Origin: Streptomyces sp. CGMCC 4.7035
Lineage (GTDB): Bacteria > Actinomycetota > Actinomycetes > Streptomycetales > Streptomycetaceae
Length of the DNA stretch: 64,000 nt
Assembly (NCBI RefSeq): GCF_031583065.1
Contig: NZ_CP134053.1
Location: 3,658,001 to 3,722,000, forward strand
Direction of reading: 5' to 3'
Of the stretch, positions 1 to 10,669 are shown piece by piece. Under the pieces are notes generated by a model. It was not told where the DNA came from. It did not search any database and saw only the letters and a list, made by a program, of their open reading frames with translations. The position numbers were made by a program, and so were the translations under genes. Each line of letters starts with the position of its first letter. Positions within the stretch are counted from its first letter, which is position 1.

Positions 1-105
1 GCCCCGACCCCAGAGAGGGCACGTCATACAGGCGACCGGGGCGGCGAAGAACGCCATACCGCCGCGACACCACCGGCCCCCATGCGCCACCACTGGAGGA
101 TGACG

Positions 106-2550
106 ATGTCCAGAGTCAGAGTGCTCCGCGGCCTCTGGGCCGCCGCCTTGGCTTTGCTCGCCCTACTGGCCCAGAGCCTGGCCACGGCCGGGGCCGCGTG
201 GGCCGTACCTGCCGAGCGCCAGGCGTCGGCCGCCGCCCTGTACGTGGCGCCGGGTGCGGCTCCCGGCGGGAACGGCACCGCAGAGCAGCCGTTCGCAACG
301 ATCGACCAGGCGCAGCAGCCCGCGCACCGGCTCTCGGCCGATGCGGACGTCGTGGTCTACCTGGCCGGTGGCACCTACCGGCTGTCCAAGCCGCTGACCT
401 TCGGCTCCGGCGACGGCGGCCAGAACGGCCACACCATCACCTACCAGGCCATGTCCGGGCAGCAGCCGGTCGTGAGCGGCGCCCAGCAGGTGTCAGGTTG
501 GCAGGTACATGATCAAAACAACAACATCTGGTCGGTCCATGTCGGCACCGGCGTGAACACGCGTCAGTTGTACGTGAACGGCAAGGAGGCACCGCGGGCT
601 GCGATCCAGGTGCCCCGCTCCGGCCTCACCTTCACGCAGGCCGGCCTGACCATCACCGACTCTTCCTTGGACTACCTGGCCGGCCTTTCGGACCAGAACC
701 ACATGGAAGTCGAGAGCCTCAACTCCTTCACCGACCGCTATGCGCCGGTCCAGTCGATCAACGGCAGGACCATCACCATGCAGCAGCCCGCGTGGAACAA
801 CAACTCCTGGGGCTACGACACCATCAACGCGCCGTTCGCCGGCGGGACGATGTATCTCGAGAACAACTACGCGTTCCTCAAACAGGCCGGACAGTGGTAC
901 CTCGACTCGTCCGCCGGCGACCTCTACTACCGGGCCCAGCCGGGGCAGAACCCGAACAGCCTTGACGTCCAACTGCCCCGGTTGCAGAGCCTCCTCGGCA
1001 TCAGCGGGAGCTACAGCTCACCGGCGACCGGCCTGGGATTCACGGGCATCCGGTTCACGGGGACCTCCTGGCTCGGCCCGAGCGGACCCGACGGATACGC
1101 GGACCAGCAGAGTGGCGCGCACATCACCGGTTCCTACGCGATGCCCGCCAACTGGCTGAGCACCTGCAAGTCGGGGTGCACGCAGTTCGAGGCCACCCGT
1201 AACCACTGGGCGCAGATGCCCGCGGCCGTCCAGGTCTCCGCCGCCACCGGCATCGCGTTCTCCGGCAACACGTTCTCCGAACTCGGGCAGGCCGGACTGG
1301 GCGTGGGCAACGACGGTGTCGCCACGGCCTCCGGCATCGGACTCGGTGCCAACGGCGTCACCATCACCGGCAACACGTTCACCGACATCGCCGGCAGCGG
1401 CATCCAGGTCGGCGGGATCCAGCCGGACGCGCACCACCCCGGCAACGCGCAGATGACCAACCAGAACATCGTCATCAGCAACAACCGGGTCAGCGGGGTG
1501 GGCACCGACTACAAGGAGACCGCAGGCATCCTGTCCACCTACGTCGCCAATGCGACGATCACCCACAACCAGTGCGACCACCTGCCCTACGACGGGATCG
1601 ACATCGGCTGGGGCTGGGGAATCAACGACCCGGGCGGCAGCCAGGACTACGTCAACCGGGGCACGTACACCTACCAGCCTGTCTACAGCACTCCCACGAC
1701 GCTGAAGAACAACACCGTCTCCCACAACCTGGTCTTCGACATCAAGAACGCGATGTTCGACGGCGGCAGCATCTACAACCTGTCCGCGAGCCCAGGCTCG
1801 GTGATCTCCGACAACTACATGTACGACAACCACCACACCACCGCGCTGTACCTCGACGAGGGCTCCCGGTACCTGAAGGTGTCCAACAATGTGGTGCAGG
1901 ACGCCGGTAACTGGGCGCTCACCAACGCCAACGGAAATAACCACACCGACGACAGCACCTTCTCCGGCAACTGGTACAACGGCGGCAACACGTACGTGGC
2001 CACCGGTCCTCCACACAACAACGTCCTCACCGGCAACGTCCTGGTCAGCGGCACCAACTGGCCGCAGGGTGCCAAACAGGTCATCCAGCAGGCAGGCGTC
2101 CAGTCGCCGGGCGACGGCTTCCCCACCGGGTACCACCAGCTGGTGATCGGCAGCGACAGCCTGTGCCTGGACGTGTACGGCAACTCCGGCAGCGCGGGCG
2201 CCGCGATCGACCAGTGGACCTGCAACGGGCAGAGCAACCAGCAGTTCGAGTTCATGCCGGTCTCGGGCGGCTATGGGCAACTGCGGGCGCAGAACTCCGG
2301 ACACGTCGTGGCGGTGTCGGGCGGCTCCACGGCCGCTGGTACGCCCGACATCGTGCAGCAGGCCCCGGACGGAACGGCCGGCAGTCTGTGGCTGCCGGTA
2401 CGACAGTCCGACGGCTCGTACGCCTTCCAGAACAAGAACAGCGGCCTGTGCCTTGACGTCTACGGCGGCGGCAGCAACCTCGGCCAGCAGCTCGACCAGT
2501 GGCCCTGCAAGAACACGGCCGGCAGCAACCAGGACTTCACCCCCCGCTGA
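106..2550 (+). CDS. Secreted right-handed beta-helix enzyme (GH141-like) with C-terminal CBM13
   Basis: Predicted exported polysaccharide-active enzyme of 814 residues. A signal peptide with a long Ala/Leu core ends near residue 33 (AWA-V). Residues about 40-660 form a parallel beta-helix with many Asn-rich turns; the N-terminal block (LAGGTYRLSKPL, then a TYQA..QQPVVSGA pattern) resembles GH141, a family that includes a xylanase and a fucosidase. Residues about 675-814 are a ricin-B/CBM13 lectin domain with repeated CLDVYG and Q-x-W/F motifs. Start chosen at the ATG at 106 because GGAGG at 95-99 lies six bases upstream; in-frame ATGs at 82 and 100 are upstream of or overlap that site. First of ten CBM13 enzymes on this strand. 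The lectin domain is nearly identical at DNA level to that of the gene at 10670. The GH141 assignment is inferred from N-terminal pattern only; another beta-helix family is possible. Confidence 0.8.
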   Translation: MSRVRVLRGLWAAALALLALLAQSLATAGAAWAVPAERQASAAALYVAPGAAPGGNGTAEQPFATIDQAQQPAHRLSADADVVVYLAGGTYRLSKPLTFGSGDGGQNGHTITYQAMSGQQPVVSGAQQVSGWQVHDQNNNIWSVHVGTGVNTRQLYVNGKEAPRAAIQVPRSGLTFTQAGLTITDSSLDYLAGLSDQNHMEVESLNSFTDRYAPVQSINGRTITMQQPAWNNNSWGYDTINAPFAGGTMYLENNYAFLKQAGQWYLDSSAGDLYYRAQPGQNPNSLDVQLPRLQSLLGISGSYSSPATGLGFTGIRFTGTSWLGPSGPDGYADQQSGAHITGSYAMPANWLSTCKSGCTQFEATRNHWAQMPAAVQVSAATGIAFSGNTFSELGQAGLGVGNDGVATASGIGLGANGVTITGNTFTDIAGSGIQVGGIQPDAHHPGNAQMTNQNIVISNNRVSGVGTDYKETAGILSTYVANATITHNQCDHLPYDGIDIGWGWGINDPGGSQDYVNRGTYTYQPVYSTPTTLKNNTVSHNLVFDIKNAMFDGGSIYNLSASPGSVISDNYMYDNHHTTALYLDEGSRYLKVSNNVVQDAGNWALTNANGNNHTDDSTFSGNWYNGGNTYVATGPPHNNVLTGNVLVSGTNWPQGAKQVIQQAGVQSPGDGFPTGYHQLVIGSDSLCLDVYGNSGSAGAAIDQWTCNGQSNQQFEFMPVSGGYGQLRAQNSGHVVAVSGGSTAAGTPDIVQQAPDGTAGSLWLPVRQSDGSYAFQNKNSGLCLDVYGGGSNLGQQLDQWPCKNTAGSNQDFTPR

Positions 2551-2605
2551 CGGGCTCGCGGGCTCGTTCACCCCACCCACTGTCCCCCACCAGTGAGGAA
2601 CGCTG

Positions 2606-3745
2606 ATGAAGAAGTACTCGGCCCCCCTGGCCGCCGGGCTGACGGCCGCGCTCGGCGTCGGCACCGCCCTGCCCGCGGCGGCCGCCACCGGCACCCAGCC
2701 ACCGCCCTCCGCCGCACGGGCCGCCGCCGCGTCCGCCGGCCTGCGGCTGATGCCGTTGGGCGACTCGATCACCTGGGGCGTCGGCAGCCCGTCCGGGAAC
2801 GGCTACCGGGGCTTCCTGTGGAACCAGCTGGCGGCCGAGGGGCACGCCCTGGACTTCGTCGGCTCGGGCCGGGGCGGCACCATGTCGGACCCGGACAACG
2901 AAGGCCACTCCGGCTGGCGGATCGACCAGATAACCGGCATCGCGGACTCCGTGCTGGCCCGTTACCGCCCGAACGTGGTCACTCTGGAGATCGGTACCAA
3001 CGACCTGAACGGCAACTACCAGGTCCCGACCGCCCCCGACCGGCTCCGCGCGCTCATCGACCGGATCACCGGCGACGCCCCCGACGCGACCGTCCTCGTC
3101 GGCACCGTGATCGTCTCCACCAGCGGCACCGAGGAGGCCAACCGGCCCGCTTTCAACGCCAGGCTCCCCGGAATCGTCCAGGCCGAGCAGGCCGCCGGCA
3201 AGCACGTACGCCTGGTGGACATGAGCGCTCTGACCACCGCGGACCTGGCCGACTCCCTGCACCCCAACGACAACGGCTACCGCAAGATGGCGGACGCCTT
3301 CAACGCCGGGGTCCAGGCCGCGGACGCGGCAGGCTGGATCAAGCCGCCGGTTTCCGTGGGCGGTCAGGTGCGCTCCGGAATCGCGGGGAAGTGCCTGGAC
3401 GTCAACGGCGGCAACAGCGCCAACGGGACGGCCGCGGACATCCGGTCCTGCAACGGCTCCGAGGCTCAGCAGTGGTCCGCGCGCTCCGACGGCACCCTAC
3501 GGGCGCTCGGAAAGTGCCTCGATGCCACCGGACGCGGTACCGCCAATGGCACCAGGATCGAGATCTGGGACTGCAACGGCGGCGCCAACCAGCAATGGCA
3601 GGCGTACAACGGCGGTTACCGCAACCCCGTCTCCGGCCGCTGCCTCGACGACCCCGGCTCGTCCGCCACCGACGGTACGCAACTGGTCCTGTGGGACTGC
3701 AACGGCGGGGCCAACCAGCAGTGGACCGCTCTGCCGGTCTCCTGA
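2606..3745 (+). CDS. Secreted SGNH/GDSL esterase with CBM13
   Basis: Extracellular carbohydrate or lipid esterase, 379 residues. Signal peptide about 1-27. The SGNH hydrolase fold occupies residues about 46-245: block I GDSITWG (Ser54 nucleophile), block III GTND (Asn132), block V DSLH (Asp216, His219). A CBM13 lectin domain fills about 255-379 with three CLD..QQW repeats. Family members in such company are usually acetyl-xylan or pectin deacetylases, so removal of acetyl groups from plant polysaccharide is the likely role; the sequence alone does not exclude a lipase. It lies 55 bases after the beta-helix gene and 79 bases before the GH10 xylanase, all on the same strand. Confidence 0.87.
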   Translation: MKKYSAPLAAGLTAALGVGTALPAAAATGTQPPPSAARAAAASAGLRLMPLGDSITWGVGSPSGNGYRGFLWNQLAAEGHALDFVGSGRGGTMSDPDNEGHSGWRIDQITGIADSVLARYRPNVVTLEIGTNDLNGNYQVPTAPDRLRALIDRITGDAPDATVLVGTVIVSTSGTEEANRPAFNARLPGIVQAEQAAGKHVRLVDMSALTTADLADSLHPNDNGYRKMADAFNAGVQAADAAGWIKPPVSVGGQVRSGIAGKCLDVNGGNSANGTAADIRSCNGSEAQQWSARSDGTLRALGKCLDATGRGTANGTRIEIWDCNGGANQQWQAYNGGYRNPVSGRCLDDPGSSATDGTQLVLWDCNGGANQQWTALPVS

Positions 3746-3818
3746 GCCCGTGACCCGACTCCCCTCGCAGCACCGTCTCGCGGTCGGTGTCATCCCCCCA
3801 CACACACAAGGAGAATGA

Positions 3819-5294
<1,476 letters not shown>

Positions 5295-5371
5295 GGTGAT
5301 CAGCGCCAAGCGCGCGCTCCTGTCCGCGGTCCGTTTCGGAGTACCGCGAACCCACCCCCGCGTCCCCACCC

Positions 5372-5405
5372 CCGCGTCCGGCACGGCGGCCGTCGCCGGA
5401 CGCGG
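5372..5405 (+). terminator. Hairpin after the GH10 gene
   Basis: An 11-bp perfect stem (CCGCGTCCGGC at 5372-5382 pairing with 5395-5405) with a 12-base loop lies 78 bases after the xylanase stop. It has no T-tract, as is usual for Streptomyces terminators. The remaining 250 bases to the GH54 gene contain a tandem CCACCCCCGCGTCC repeat just before the hairpin and two copies of AACATGGGATG (near 5442 and 5518), which could be operator half-sites for the downstream gene. Confidence 0.6.
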
Positions 5406-5653
5406 GTTCCGGCATGCCCTCATGGCGAGCTGACCAGGAAAACATGGGATGGATCGAGTTCTGAATCGGCGAGACGCATGCATTGACTCTGTGTCAGGTG
5501 TGTGGGATCACTATGGAACATGGGATGTCTGAGTGTTCTCTGTGAGTACATTCGGGCCCGCTGACGGGAGCGGTCGACGGACCGCCCCGGCTGGATTCCC
5601 TCGGACAGGCACGGCACTCTCTGCCCCCTTCCCCCACATATTCGAGGAACAGA

Positions 5654-7150
5654 ATGCAGCCTTCATCCGTTTCGCCCCGGAGCCCCGCTCATGGACCACG
5701 CTTATCGGCAACCGCCGCCGTATGCGTGATGGCACTGCTGACCCTCTTGCTGGCGACCGCGCCGACATGGTCGGCATCGGCACCGGTGGCTCCCCTGGTG
5801 AGCTCGACGTCGGGGCGGTGCCTGGACGTCACGGGCAACGTCGACACACCGGGAACGGCGTTGGAGATCTGGGACTGCAACGGCCAGGTCAATCAGGCGT
5901 TCGAGTTCACGCCGGCGGGTGAGCTGAGGACGATGAGCGGCACCCGGTGCGTGGACGCCTACGACAGCCGGACGGCTCCCGGAGCCCCGGTGGTCATCCG
6001 GTCGTGCGACGGGCGGCCGACCCAGGTGTGGCGACAGAACTCCGACGGGTCCGTCACCGGTGTGGCGTCCGGATTCTGCCTGGACGTCAACGGAGCGGGC
6101 ACGGCCAACGGCACCGCGGTCATCCTGTGGACCTGCAACGGTCAGAGCAACCAGAAGTGGAGCACCCCGACACCTCCGCCCAGCGGGTCGGGCCCGTGCG
6201 ACATCTACTCCGCGGGCGGTACGCCGTGCGTCGCCGCGCACAGCACGGTGCGGGCGCTCTACGGTTCGTACAACGGCGCCCTGTACCAGGTCAGGCGTGC
6301 CTCGGACAACGCGACCAGGGACATCGGTGTGCTGGCGCCCGGCGGCTTCGCCGACGCGGCGGCGCAGGACTCGTTCTGCGCGGGTACCTCGTGTGTGATC
6401 ACGGTCGTCCGCGACCAGTCCGGACACGGCAACGACCTGTGGTACCAGGGCTCGGCCCAGGTCCCGGGATCGAGTCAGAGCAGCCCCGCGAAGGCGACCT
6501 CCGAGTCGCTGACCGCCGGGGGCACCAAGGCGTACTCGCTGTACATCAATCCCGGGAACAGCTACTGGCGGGACGGTCACCTGACGGGCGTGCCGACCGG
6601 CGCCGCACCCGAAGGGGCGTACATGGTCACCAGTGGCACCCACGTCAACAGTGGCTGCTGCTTCGACTACGGCAACAGCGAGACGACCAGGAAGGCCGAC
6701 GCCGCCGGGGCGATGGACGCGATCAACTTCGGTACCGAGTGCTGGTTCGGCGGCTGCGTCGGCAGCGGCCCCTGGGTGCAGGCCGATCTCGAGTGGGGCC
6801 TGTACTCCGGCGGCAGCCAGTCCTGGAACACCAACCAGCGTGCTTTTTCCAGCAAGTTCGTCACCGCGATGCTGAAGAACAACGGAACCTCGAGGTTCGC
6901 CCTCAAGGGCGCCAACGCGCAGTCCGGCGGCCTGACCACCCTGTGGGACGGCGGGCTTCCGGGCGGATACAGCCCCATGAAGAAGCAGGGAGCCATCGTC
7001 CTGGGCAGCGGCGGCGACTGCTGCAAGCCCGGCGGCGGCGCCAACCTGAGCGCCGGCACCTTCTACGAAGGGGCGATCGTCACCGGCTACCCCTCCGACG
7101 CGACCGACAACGCGGTGCAGGCCAATATCACCGCCGCCGGATATCGCTGA
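5654..7150 (+). CDS. Secreted CBM13-GH54 alpha-L-arabinofuranosidase
   Basis: Predicted to release arabinose side chains from arabinoxylan or arabinan outside the cell; 498 residues. Signal peptide about 1-42. Unlike its neighbours the CBM13 domain is N-terminal (about 45-170), followed by a Pro/Gly linker and the GH54 AbfB catalytic domain (about 178-498), which opens with CDIYSAGGTPC. The Glu of QADLEWG corresponds by pattern to the GH54 nucleophile, and the Asp of GSGGDCC to the acid/base. Cysteines typical of the fold are kept (CDIY..C, CCFDYG). The protein ends at AAGYR with no C-terminal lectin. A second GH54 with the reverse domain order lies at 8913. Confidence 0.92.
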   Translation: MQPSSVSPRSPAHGPRLSATAAVCVMALLTLLLATAPTWSASAPVAPLVSSTSGRCLDVTGNVDTPGTALEIWDCNGQVNQAFEFTPAGELRTMSGTRCVDAYDSRTAPGAPVVIRSCDGRPTQVWRQNSDGSVTGVASGFCLDVNGAGTANGTAVILWTCNGQSNQKWSTPTPPPSGSGPCDIYSAGGTPCVAAHSTVRALYGSYNGALYQVRRASDNATRDIGVLAPGGFADAAAQDSFCAGTSCVITVVRDQSGHGNDLWYQGSAQVPGSSQSSPAKATSESLTAGGTKAYSLYINPGNSYWRDGHLTGVPTGAAPEGAYMVTSGTHVNSGCCFDYGNSETTRKADAAGAMDAINFGTECWFGGCVGSGPWVQADLEWGLYSGGSQSWNTNQRAFSSKFVTAMLKNNGTSRFALKGANAQSGGLTTLWDGGLPGGYSPMKKQGAIVLGSGGDCCKPGGGANLSAGTFYEGAIVTGYPSDATDNAVQANITAAGYR

Positions 7151-7192
7151 ACTCCTCCCAGCTCACCAACTCATTTCAGGAGTCGATGACTT

Positions 7193-8842
7193 ATGCCCAC
7201 GACCACGGCGAGAGCCAGGGGTCTTCGGCCGCTGTCCACGCTGCCGTCCCTGCGTAGAACCCTGGCGCTCATCTTCTCGGCCGTGCTGCTCACCGCGGCC
7301 GTCCCCCTCCTTTCCCTGAGCACGGCGCAGCCCGCCGCCGCGCTCGGCAACGGGCTGGCGCTGACCCCGCAGATGGGCTTCAACGACTGGAACGCCTACG
7401 GCTGCAACGTCTCCGAGTCGCTGATCAAGTCCACTGCTCAGGCGATGCACACCAACGGCATGCAGGCGGCGGGCTACTCGTACGTCAACATCGACGACTG
7501 CTGGATGACCCACAACCGCGACACCGGCGGCCACCTGGTGCCGGACCCGGCCAAGTTCCCCGACGGCATCAAGGGCACCGCGGACTACGTGCACTCGCTG
7601 GGGCTGAAGCTGGGGATCTACGAGGACGCGGGCACCGCGACCTGCGCGGGGTATCCGGGGAGCCTGGGGCACGAGACCACGGACGCGCAGTCGTTCGCGT
7701 CGTGGGGCGTGGACTATCTGAAGTACGACAACTGCAACAACACGGGGGCGCCGGCGCGGACCCGGTACACCGCGATGCGGGACGCCCTGGCGGCCACCGG
7801 CCGCCCGATCCTGTTCAGCCTGTGCAACTGGGGCCAGGAGAACGTGTGGACCTGGGGCGAGGGCGTGGGCAACAGCTGGCGCACCACCGGGGACATCAGC
7901 CCGAGCTTCTCCAGCATGCTGTCGATCTTCCACAGCAACGTGGGACTGGCCTCCTACGCCGGACCCGGCCACTGGAACGACCCGGACATGCTGGAGATCG
8001 GCAACGGCTCGATGACGGCCACCGAGAGCCGCAGTGAGTTCAGTCTGTGGGCGGAGATGGCCGCGCCGCTGATCGCGGGCACCAACATCCCCTCGGCCAG
8101 TGCGGACACCTTGTCCACTCTGACCAACTCCCGGGTGATCGCGGTCGACCAGGATTCACTGGGCAAGCAGGGCACCATGGTCTCCTCCTCGGGCGGCCTG
8201 GACGTGCTGGCCAAGCCGCTGGCGAACGGGGACGTGTCGGTGGCGCTGTTCAACGAGACGGGTTCGACCGCGACCATCACCACCACCGCGGCCGCGATCG
8301 GGAAGACCGGGGCGTCCGCTTACACGCTGACCGACCTGTGGTCGGGAGCGGTCTCGACCACCTCGGGCACGATCAGCGCCTCGGTGCCGGCGCACGGCAC
8401 GGTGATGTACCGGGTCGCGGGCGGCACCAGCGGCGGCGGCACCAGCGTGACCGGTGAGCTGCGCGCGGTGGGTTCGGGAAAGTGCCTGGACGTACCGAAC
8501 TCCACCACGACCGCCGGCACCCAGGTCGAGATCTGGAGCTGCAACGGCGGGGCCAACCAGAAATGGACGCACTCCACGTCCAACCAGCTCACCGTCTACT
8601 CGGGCAGCAGCCAGATGTGCCTGGACGCCTACAACAACCAGACCACGCCGGGGACGAAGGTGGAGATCTGGCCGTGCAACGGCCAGACCAACCAGCAGTG
8701 GACGCTCAACTCCAACGGCACGATCACGGGTGTCCAGTCCGGCCTGTGCCTGGACGTCACCGGAGGGGCCACGGCTGACGGAACCCTCGCCCAGCTGTGG
8801 ACCTGCAACGGCAGCAGCGGCCAGCGGTGGACGCTGGCATGA
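7193..8842 (+). CDS. Secreted GH27 alpha-galactosidase / beta-L-arabinopyranosidase with CBM13
   Basis: Exo-glycosidase of GH27, 549 residues. Signal peptide about 1-50. The barrel begins LALTPQMGFNDWNAYGC and includes IDDCW (about 100-104), nucleophile Asp179 in LKYDNC and acid/base Asp234 in RTTGD. A beta-sandwich follows to about 410, then a CBM13 domain (about 420-549). GH27 covers alpha-galactosidases and, in Streptomyces, beta-L-arabinopyranosidases with this same GH27-CBM13 layout; the loop GIYEDAG differs from the commoner GIYSDAG, so the substrate should be left open. It starts 42 bases after the GH54 gene, so co-transcription is likely. Confidence 0.9.
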   Translation: MPTTTARARGLRPLSTLPSLRRTLALIFSAVLLTAAVPLLSLSTAQPAAALGNGLALTPQMGFNDWNAYGCNVSESLIKSTAQAMHTNGMQAAGYSYVNIDDCWMTHNRDTGGHLVPDPAKFPDGIKGTADYVHSLGLKLGIYEDAGTATCAGYPGSLGHETTDAQSFASWGVDYLKYDNCNNTGAPARTRYTAMRDALAATGRPILFSLCNWGQENVWTWGEGVGNSWRTTGDISPSFSSMLSIFHSNVGLASYAGPGHWNDPDMLEIGNGSMTATESRSEFSLWAEMAAPLIAGTNIPSASADTLSTLTNSRVIAVDQDSLGKQGTMVSSSGGLDVLAKPLANGDVSVALFNETGSTATITTTAAAIGKTGASAYTLTDLWSGAVSTTSGTISASVPAHGTVMYRVAGGTSGGGTSVTGELRAVGSGKCLDVPNSTTTAGTQVEIWSCNGGANQKWTHSTSNQLTVYSGSSQMCLDAYNNQTTPGTKVEIWPCNGQTNQQWTLNSNGTITGVQSGLCLDVTGGATADGTLAQLWTCNGSSGQRWTLA

Positions 8843-8912
8843 CTCCCCCTCGCCTCGGTCACCGGCAGCTTCGGTGCCGCCGTGCCGTGGCACCGCCACA
8901 GAGGAGGTCTCC

Positions 8913-10454
8913 TTGCCCGGATCAGCAACCGATCGCAGACGAAGGCGATTCCCGGCCGCGCTCCTGATCGCCCTTGCGATGGCCCTGGCCGTGTTGGGCA
9001 CACCGGCGTTCGCCACCTCCCCGCCGACCGGTACGCCCGCCGCCGTGCACCCGGCGACCCCGCCGACGAACGCGTCCGCGGCCGACACGTCGCTTCCGTG
9101 CGACATCTATGCCGCGGGTGGCACGCCGTGTGTGACGGCGCACGCCACGACGAGGGCGCTCTTCGCGTCGTACAACGGGCCGCTGTACCAGATCCAGCGG
9201 TCCTCCGACCACAGCTACCGCGACATCGGGGTGCTCGGCGCGGGCGGGTACGCCGACGCCGCGTCCCAGGTGTCGTTCTGCGCGGGCACGTCGTGCACGA
9301 TCACGAAGATCTACGACCAGACCACCAGACACAACGACCTGCCGATCTCCTGGGGCGGCTACTGGAAGGGTCCCGGCCCGAATGGATCCGACGTGGGGGC
9401 CGACGCCATGGCCCTGCCGGTGACCGCGGCCGGCCATCAGGTCTTCGGCGTCAAGGTCACCCCCGGTGTCGGCTACCGGATCGACCACGCGAGCGGCGTG
9501 GCCACCGGATCCCAGCCCGAAGGCATCTACATGGTGACGTCGTCGAACTACACGAACCAGTGGTGCTGCTTCGACTACGGCAGCGGTGAGAACTCCCACA
9601 CCGACACCGGCAACGCCACCATGAACGCCATCTACTGGGGCAACGCCTGCTGGTTCAATGGCTGCACCGGCAGCGGCCCCTGGGTCGAGGCCGACCTGGA
9701 GAACGGCATGTTCCACACCAACACCGGCTCCAACAAAGACCCGAACAACCAGGGCGTGCACTATCCGTTCGTCAGCGCGTGGCTGAAGAACAACGGCACC
9801 AGCAACTTCACGCTCAAATACGGCAACGGCAGCAGCGGTGGCCTGACCACCACCTTCTCCGGTCCCCTGCCGAACGGCTACTCACCGATGAAGGTGGACA
9901 GTTCGGTCCTGCTCGGCACCGGCGGCGACAACAGTCCCAATGGCGTGGGCGAGTTCTTCGAAGGCGCGATGACGGCGGGCTACCCCTCCGACGCCACCGA
10001 GAACGCCGTACAGGCCGCCATCACCGCCGCCGGCTACGGGGCGGGCGGCGGCGGTGGCACGGCGGGTGTGCTGCACGCGGTGGGTGCGGGCAGGTGTCTG
10101 GAGGTGCCGGGCTCGTCCACGACGCCGGGTACGCAGACACAGATCCGGGACTGCGCCGGTGCGGCGAACCAGACCTGGTCGAGGACCGCCTCCCAGGAGC
10201 TCACCGTGTACTCCGGCGGCAGCCGGCTGTGCCTGGACGCTTCCGGGCGGGGCACCAGCCCCGGCACCAAGGTCATCACCTGGACCTGCAACGGCCAGAG
10301 CAACCAGCAGTGGACGCTGAACGCCAACGGCACCATCACCAGCGCCCAGTCCGGTCTGTGCCTGGACGTCACCGGCGCCGCCACCGCCAACGGCACCCCA
10401 GTGGAGCTGTGGACCTGCAACGGCCAATCCAACCAGCAATGGTCTCTGGGCTGA
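8913..10454 (+). CDS. Secreted GH54 alpha-L-arabinofuranosidase with C-terminal CBM13
   Basis: Second arabinofuranosidase B-type enzyme, 513 residues. The start is taken as TTG at 8913, because GAGGAGG at 8901-8907 sits five bases upstream and translation from there gives a normal signal peptide (RRRRR then a hydrophobic core ending AFA about residue 34); the open frame continues far upstream but there it overlaps the GH27 gene. GH54 catalytic domain about 60-385 (CDIYAAGGTPC, CCFDYGSGE, EADLENG with the presumed nucleophile, GTGGDNS with the presumed acid/base Asp), then CBM13 about 390-513 with three repeats. The paralogue at 5654 carries its CBM13 at the other end. Confidence 0.9.
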   Translation: MPGSATDRRRRRFPAALLIALAMALAVLGTPAFATSPPTGTPAAVHPATPPTNASAADTSLPCDIYAAGGTPCVTAHATTRALFASYNGPLYQIQRSSDHSYRDIGVLGAGGYADAASQVSFCAGTSCTITKIYDQTTRHNDLPISWGGYWKGPGPNGSDVGADAMALPVTAAGHQVFGVKVTPGVGYRIDHASGVATGSQPEGIYMVTSSNYTNQWCCFDYGSGENSHTDTGNATMNAIYWGNACWFNGCTGSGPWVEADLENGMFHTNTGSNKDPNNQGVHYPFVSAWLKNNGTSNFTLKYGNGSSGGLTTTFSGPLPNGYSPMKVDSSVLLGTGGDNSPNGVGEFFEGAMTAGYPSDATENAVQAAITAAGYGAGGGGGTAGVLHAVGAGRCLEVPGSSTTPGTQTQIRDCAGAANQTWSRTASQELTVYSGGSRLCLDASGRGTSPGTKVITWTCNGQSNQQWTLNANGTITSAQSGLCLDVTGAATANGTPVELWTCNGQSNQQWSLG

Positions 10455-10472
10455 CTCCCTGAGGGACCGGGC

Positions 10473-10501
10473 GCCGGGGCGGCACCCACCACCGCCCCGG
10501 C
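10473..10501 (+). terminator. Hairpin after the second GH54 gene
   Basis: Stem GCCGGGGCGG pairs perfectly with CCGCCCCGGC across a nine-base loop, 18 bases after the stop codon. It probably separates the GH54/GH27 transcript from the gene at 10670. No T-run follows. Confidence 0.65.
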
Positions 10502-10669
10502 ACGTCACCACACCCCATCGCACTGCCCACGCACGCGAGTCGGTAGGTCTCCTCCGCTGTGAGACAAGCCGGAGGCGGCGCCCACGTCCGCGCTGCGCGC
10601 CGCTCCGGAAGCCGGCCCCGTCCAGCCCGCGCGCCGCAGCGCAGTGGCGTCGAACCGCAGGAGGATCGG

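Noticed and set aside
8454..8912. Upstream extension of the second GH54 gene to 8454
   Set aside because: It overlaps the GH27 lectin domain in another frame and would hide the signal peptide; TTG 8913 with GAGGAGG is the better start.
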